From Methylomonas sp. AM2-LC (GTDB lineage Bacteria > Pseudomonadota > Gammaproteobacteria > Methylococcales > Methylomonadaceae): a stretch of 64,000 nucleotides of DNA. The notes under the pieces are model-generated. The model was not told the origin of the DNA, searched no databases, and was given only the letters and a program-made list of their open reading frames with translations. The translations under genes and the position numbers were made by a program. The stretch covers positions 2,852,001 to 2,916,000 of the forward strand of contig NZ_CP157005.1 in the NCBI RefSeq assembly GCF_039904985.1, read 5' to 3'. Positions 61,932 through 64,000 of this stretch are shown here, piece after piece. How positions within the stretch are numbered: position 1 is the first letter of the stretch; each line of letters begins with the position of its first letter.

Positions 61932-63442
61932 ATGTTACACAACTGATAGCTTTGGGGCCCATGATTGCACTTGCTGGCGCGGCAGTAGCCATCATGCTAA
62001 GCATTGCCGTTAAACGGAGTTTTGTTTTGGCCAGCGTGCTCGCCGCTGGCGGTATGTTAAGTGCATTGCTAATGTTGATTTACCAATGGCGGGAAGATCC
62101 GCTGCAGATTACGGCATTGATACGGATGGACGGCTTTGCACACTATTATTTGTTCTTGCTGTTGTTGACCGGCCTGGCCATTGTGGGGTTTTGTTATGAT
62201 TACTTCAAAGCCCAGCAAGGAGAAAACGAAGAACTTCCCTTGCTGCTACTGACCGCGCTGCTTGGCTGCTCAGTGCTGATCAGTAGCACGCATTTTGCCA
62301 GTTTTTTCATGGGATTGGAAATACTTAGCATATCGCTGTTTGCACTGATAGGCTATCCACTCAATCAAGCCAGACCTCTGGAGGCTGCGATTAAATATCT
62401 GGTTTTATCCGGCGTGTCTTCGGCTTTTCTATTACTAGGCATGGCCTTGATCTATGCGCAAAGCGGTGAACTGTTCTTTAATGCCATAGGGCATTATATG
62501 GCTGATTTGCAGTCGCTGAACCGCATGATACTCTGCGGTATCCTATTGATCGTCGTCGGCTTGGGGTTCAAACTGTCCCTGATACCATTCCACCTCTGGA
62601 CTCCGGATGTTTACCAAGGCGCGCCTGCGCCAATCACCGCCTTTATCGCTACTGCTTCCAAAGCTTCGGTATTCGCCTTACTGCTCCGGTATTTCAACAC
62701 AACCGATAGTTTCACTTACCTCCCCTTGCAAATGGTTGTCAGTCTGATTGCCGGCCTATCGATACTGGGTGGTAATTTGCTGGCTTTGCTGCAAAACAAT
62801 GTGAAACGCTTGCTGGCTTATTCCTCTATCGCGCATCTGGGATATTTATTAGTAGCGTTTGTGGCTGGCAGAGGCGCTTCGACGGAAATCGCAAATGAAG
62901 CCATTACCTTTTATTTATCAGCGTATCTCATTACCCTACTAGGCGCTTTCGGGGTAATTTCCATGCTGTCTTCACCACAAGAGGAAGCAGAAGATATCTC
63001 TAATTACCGAGGTCTGTTTTGGCGGCGGCCAGGCTTAGCAACAGCATTTACTCTAATGCTGCTTTCGCTGGCGGGCATTCCGCTGACCGCCGGATTCATA
63101 GGTAAATTCTATATCTTCGTCAGCGCTATGGATAAGCAGTTATGGGGTTTACTCTGCGCGGTTATTATTGGAAGCGGCGTAGGACTTTATTATTATTTGA
63201 AAATCATCGTTGTCATGTCGATGAAGGTTGAGGCAACAGACATTGAATTTTCAAAACCTTACCCACCCGCTCGGATATCCATCTCAATACTCGTGTCGCT
63301 AATCCTGCTACTGATTTGGCTTGGGGTTTATCCGAGCTTGGTGATTGATGCCATTCAAGAAAAATTGATCACATCTGAAGTTGTAGACCAAACCGTAAAT
63401 TTTTGCTGGTACGACTTTGGTTGTGCAGGCAATATCAACTGA
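61928..63442 (+). CDS. nuoN: NADH:quinone oxidoreductase subunit N
   Basis: 504-residue antiporter-like subunit completing the operon. Conserved GLEILSISLFALIGY (Glu), GLGFKLSLIPFHLWTPDVYQGAP (shown whole within 23; key Lys in FKLS) and the late GRGASTEIANEAITFYL region. The C-terminus has about 15 extra residues with two cysteines (FCWYDFGCAG) that the family normally lacks, suggesting the original stop or tail has been altered next to the broken gene downstream. Confidence 0.93.
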   Translation: MNVTQLIALGPMIALAGAAVAIMLSIAVKRSFVLASVLAAGGMLSALLMLIYQWREDPLQITALIRMDGFAHYYLFLLLLTGLAIVGFCYDYFKAQQGENEELPLLLLTALLGCSVLISSTHFASFFMGLEILSISLFALIGYPLNQARPLEAAIKYLVLSGVSSAFLLLGMALIYAQSGELFFNAIGHYMADLQSLNRMILCGILLIVVGLGFKLSLIPFHLWTPDVYQGAPAPITAFIATASKASVFALLLRYFNTTDSFTYLPLQMVVSLIAGLSILGGNLLALLQNNVKRLLAYSSIAHLGYLLVAFVAGRGASTEIANEAITFYLSAYLITLLGAFGVISMLSSPQEEAEDISNYRGLFWRRPGLATAFTLMLLSLAGIPLTAGFIGKFYIFVSAMDKQLWGLLCAVIIGSGVGLYYYLKIIVVMSMKVEATDIEFSKPYPPARISISILVSLILLLIWLGVYPSLVIDAIQEKLITSEVVDQTVNFCWYDFGCAGNIN

Positions 63443-63889
63443 GATTCGCTGCTCCCCTGTTCAGGAACCCTTATTTTCAACGATCCGACAAAACAATATA
63501 TTCGCTTTAACGACATTTCCATCAGCGAAAGAATTTTAAATACGGTGTTTCTGCTTACCATCGGGCTCGGTTATCTGATGGCGCTTGCTAACAAGTATTT
63601 TACTCATCAGGGCCTGGATGGTAAGCCTGGACTTTCGGTTGAATATGTCGTCATTAGTTATCACGGCGGGGATAATCAAGCTCGTTTAGGCACGGCCATT
63701 AATGGCATTATGAAAACCAACCTGCGATATATAAGTAATAAAGACGTGATTATACAATGGATACACCGTGGTGCCGACGAAGCAGAATATAACGAAAAAA
63801 TTGCCCCGATTATGAATCGTGGTAGCGTTACCCCTGCTTTTCCTGAATTAACGCATAACGTTACGGTATCTAAGGAAGCTAACGGTTGA
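63443..63889 (+). pseudogene. Cytochrome-like membrane protein fragment lacking its heme motif
   Basis: The frame is open directly after the nuoN stop, in the same frame, and has no ATG before 63545 (GTG). It reads FNDPTKQYIRFNDISISERIL, then a membrane helix (VFLLTIGLGYLMALANKYF), then GLSVEYVVISYHG, and a C-terminal part (ADEAEYNEKIAPIMNRGSVTPAFPEL). I recall a family of membrane-anchored c-type cytochromes from methylotrophs and nitrifiers with this layout, where APIM is followed by a CxxCH motif and a second helix. Both are missing here, so this is probably a truncated, heme-less remnant. Family identity is from memory and moderate. Confidence 0.45.
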
Positions 63890-64000
63890 GGAGATCTTGA
63901 GTTTAGGTGGCGTTTGTGTGAATTGGCTTTTTACTACTCAGGATGCCAGAGTGAAATTGAAATCCTAATATCGGACAATATAACTTTGGTTAACTACTCT

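Noticed and set aside
1..64000. CRISPR arrays, tRNA and rRNA genes, riboswitches
   Set aside because: I saw no regularly spaced short repeats, no clear cloverleaf sequence and no known riboswitch core, though tRNAs are hard to exclude by eye.

Overview
The window looks like the replication-terminus region of a gammaproteobacterial chromosome. It contains a 28-bp site that matches Escherichia coli dif at 25 of 28 positions, gammaproteobacterial-type Zur boxes, and a nuo operon with fused nuoCD. The gene mix (FecI/FecR/FecA, ZnuD, HupE-like transporters, a nuoA-N operon, and a heme-less relative of a small membrane cytochrome seen in methylotrophs and nitrifiers) makes a Methylococcales-type methanotroph plausible. 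That assignment is inference from memory of families, not proof.

Layout. 1-2.6 kb: the end of an RND efflux pump. 3-5.2 kb: a soluble double-PAS chemoreceptor and a glutathione-S-transferase-like protein. 5.5-12.4 kb: an iron-uptake cluster (ECF sigma factor, FecR-type regulator, STN-domain TonB receptor, PepSY membrane protein, small secreted protein). 12.5-22.9 kb: a cluster that looks like zinc or transition-metal uptake (ZnuD-like receptor, Zur, two HupE/UreJ-type membrane proteins, a frameshifted tonB), with three candidate Zur operators. A Sel1-repeat lipoprotein and a transposase remnant lie inside it. 22.9-25.6 kb: a TfoX-like protein, a small cytosolic protein, a broken lipoprotein gene and an NhaD-type Na+/H+ antiporter. 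25.7-28.1 kb: a full-length group II intron with an RT/maturase/HNH protein.

28.1-43.2 kb: two tandem filamentous (Inoviridae-type) prophages integrated at dif. Each copy has a Zot/pI motor, pVI-like, pIII-like, pVIII-like and several tiny virion or control proteins, an ssDNA-binding protein and a replication initiator, read leftward. Copy 1 also keeps a rightward HTH repressor. No secretin is encoded, so export probably borrows a host secretin, as in CTXphi. The copies are nearly identical except for discrete variable cassettes: the tip-adhesin N-terminus, the centre of another membrane-anchored protein, and the attP-proximal gene. Copy 2 also carries a 0.97-kb cargo (toxin-antitoxin plus a proline-rich membrane protein) bounded by 12-bp inverted repeats.

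43.2-47.9 kb: a Tn3-family transposon with about 95-bp terminal inverted repeats cuts off copy 2. It has no target-site duplication and its two flanks are unrelated, so a deletion or rearrangement has removed the right end of the prophage array. 47.9-48.8 kb: a truncated KfrA-like gene and decayed coding fragments. 48.9-63.4 kb: a complete nuoABCDEFGHIJKLMN operon for respiratory complex I, with most genes overlapping or nearly abutting. A broken, heme-less cytochrome-like fragment follows it at the right edge.
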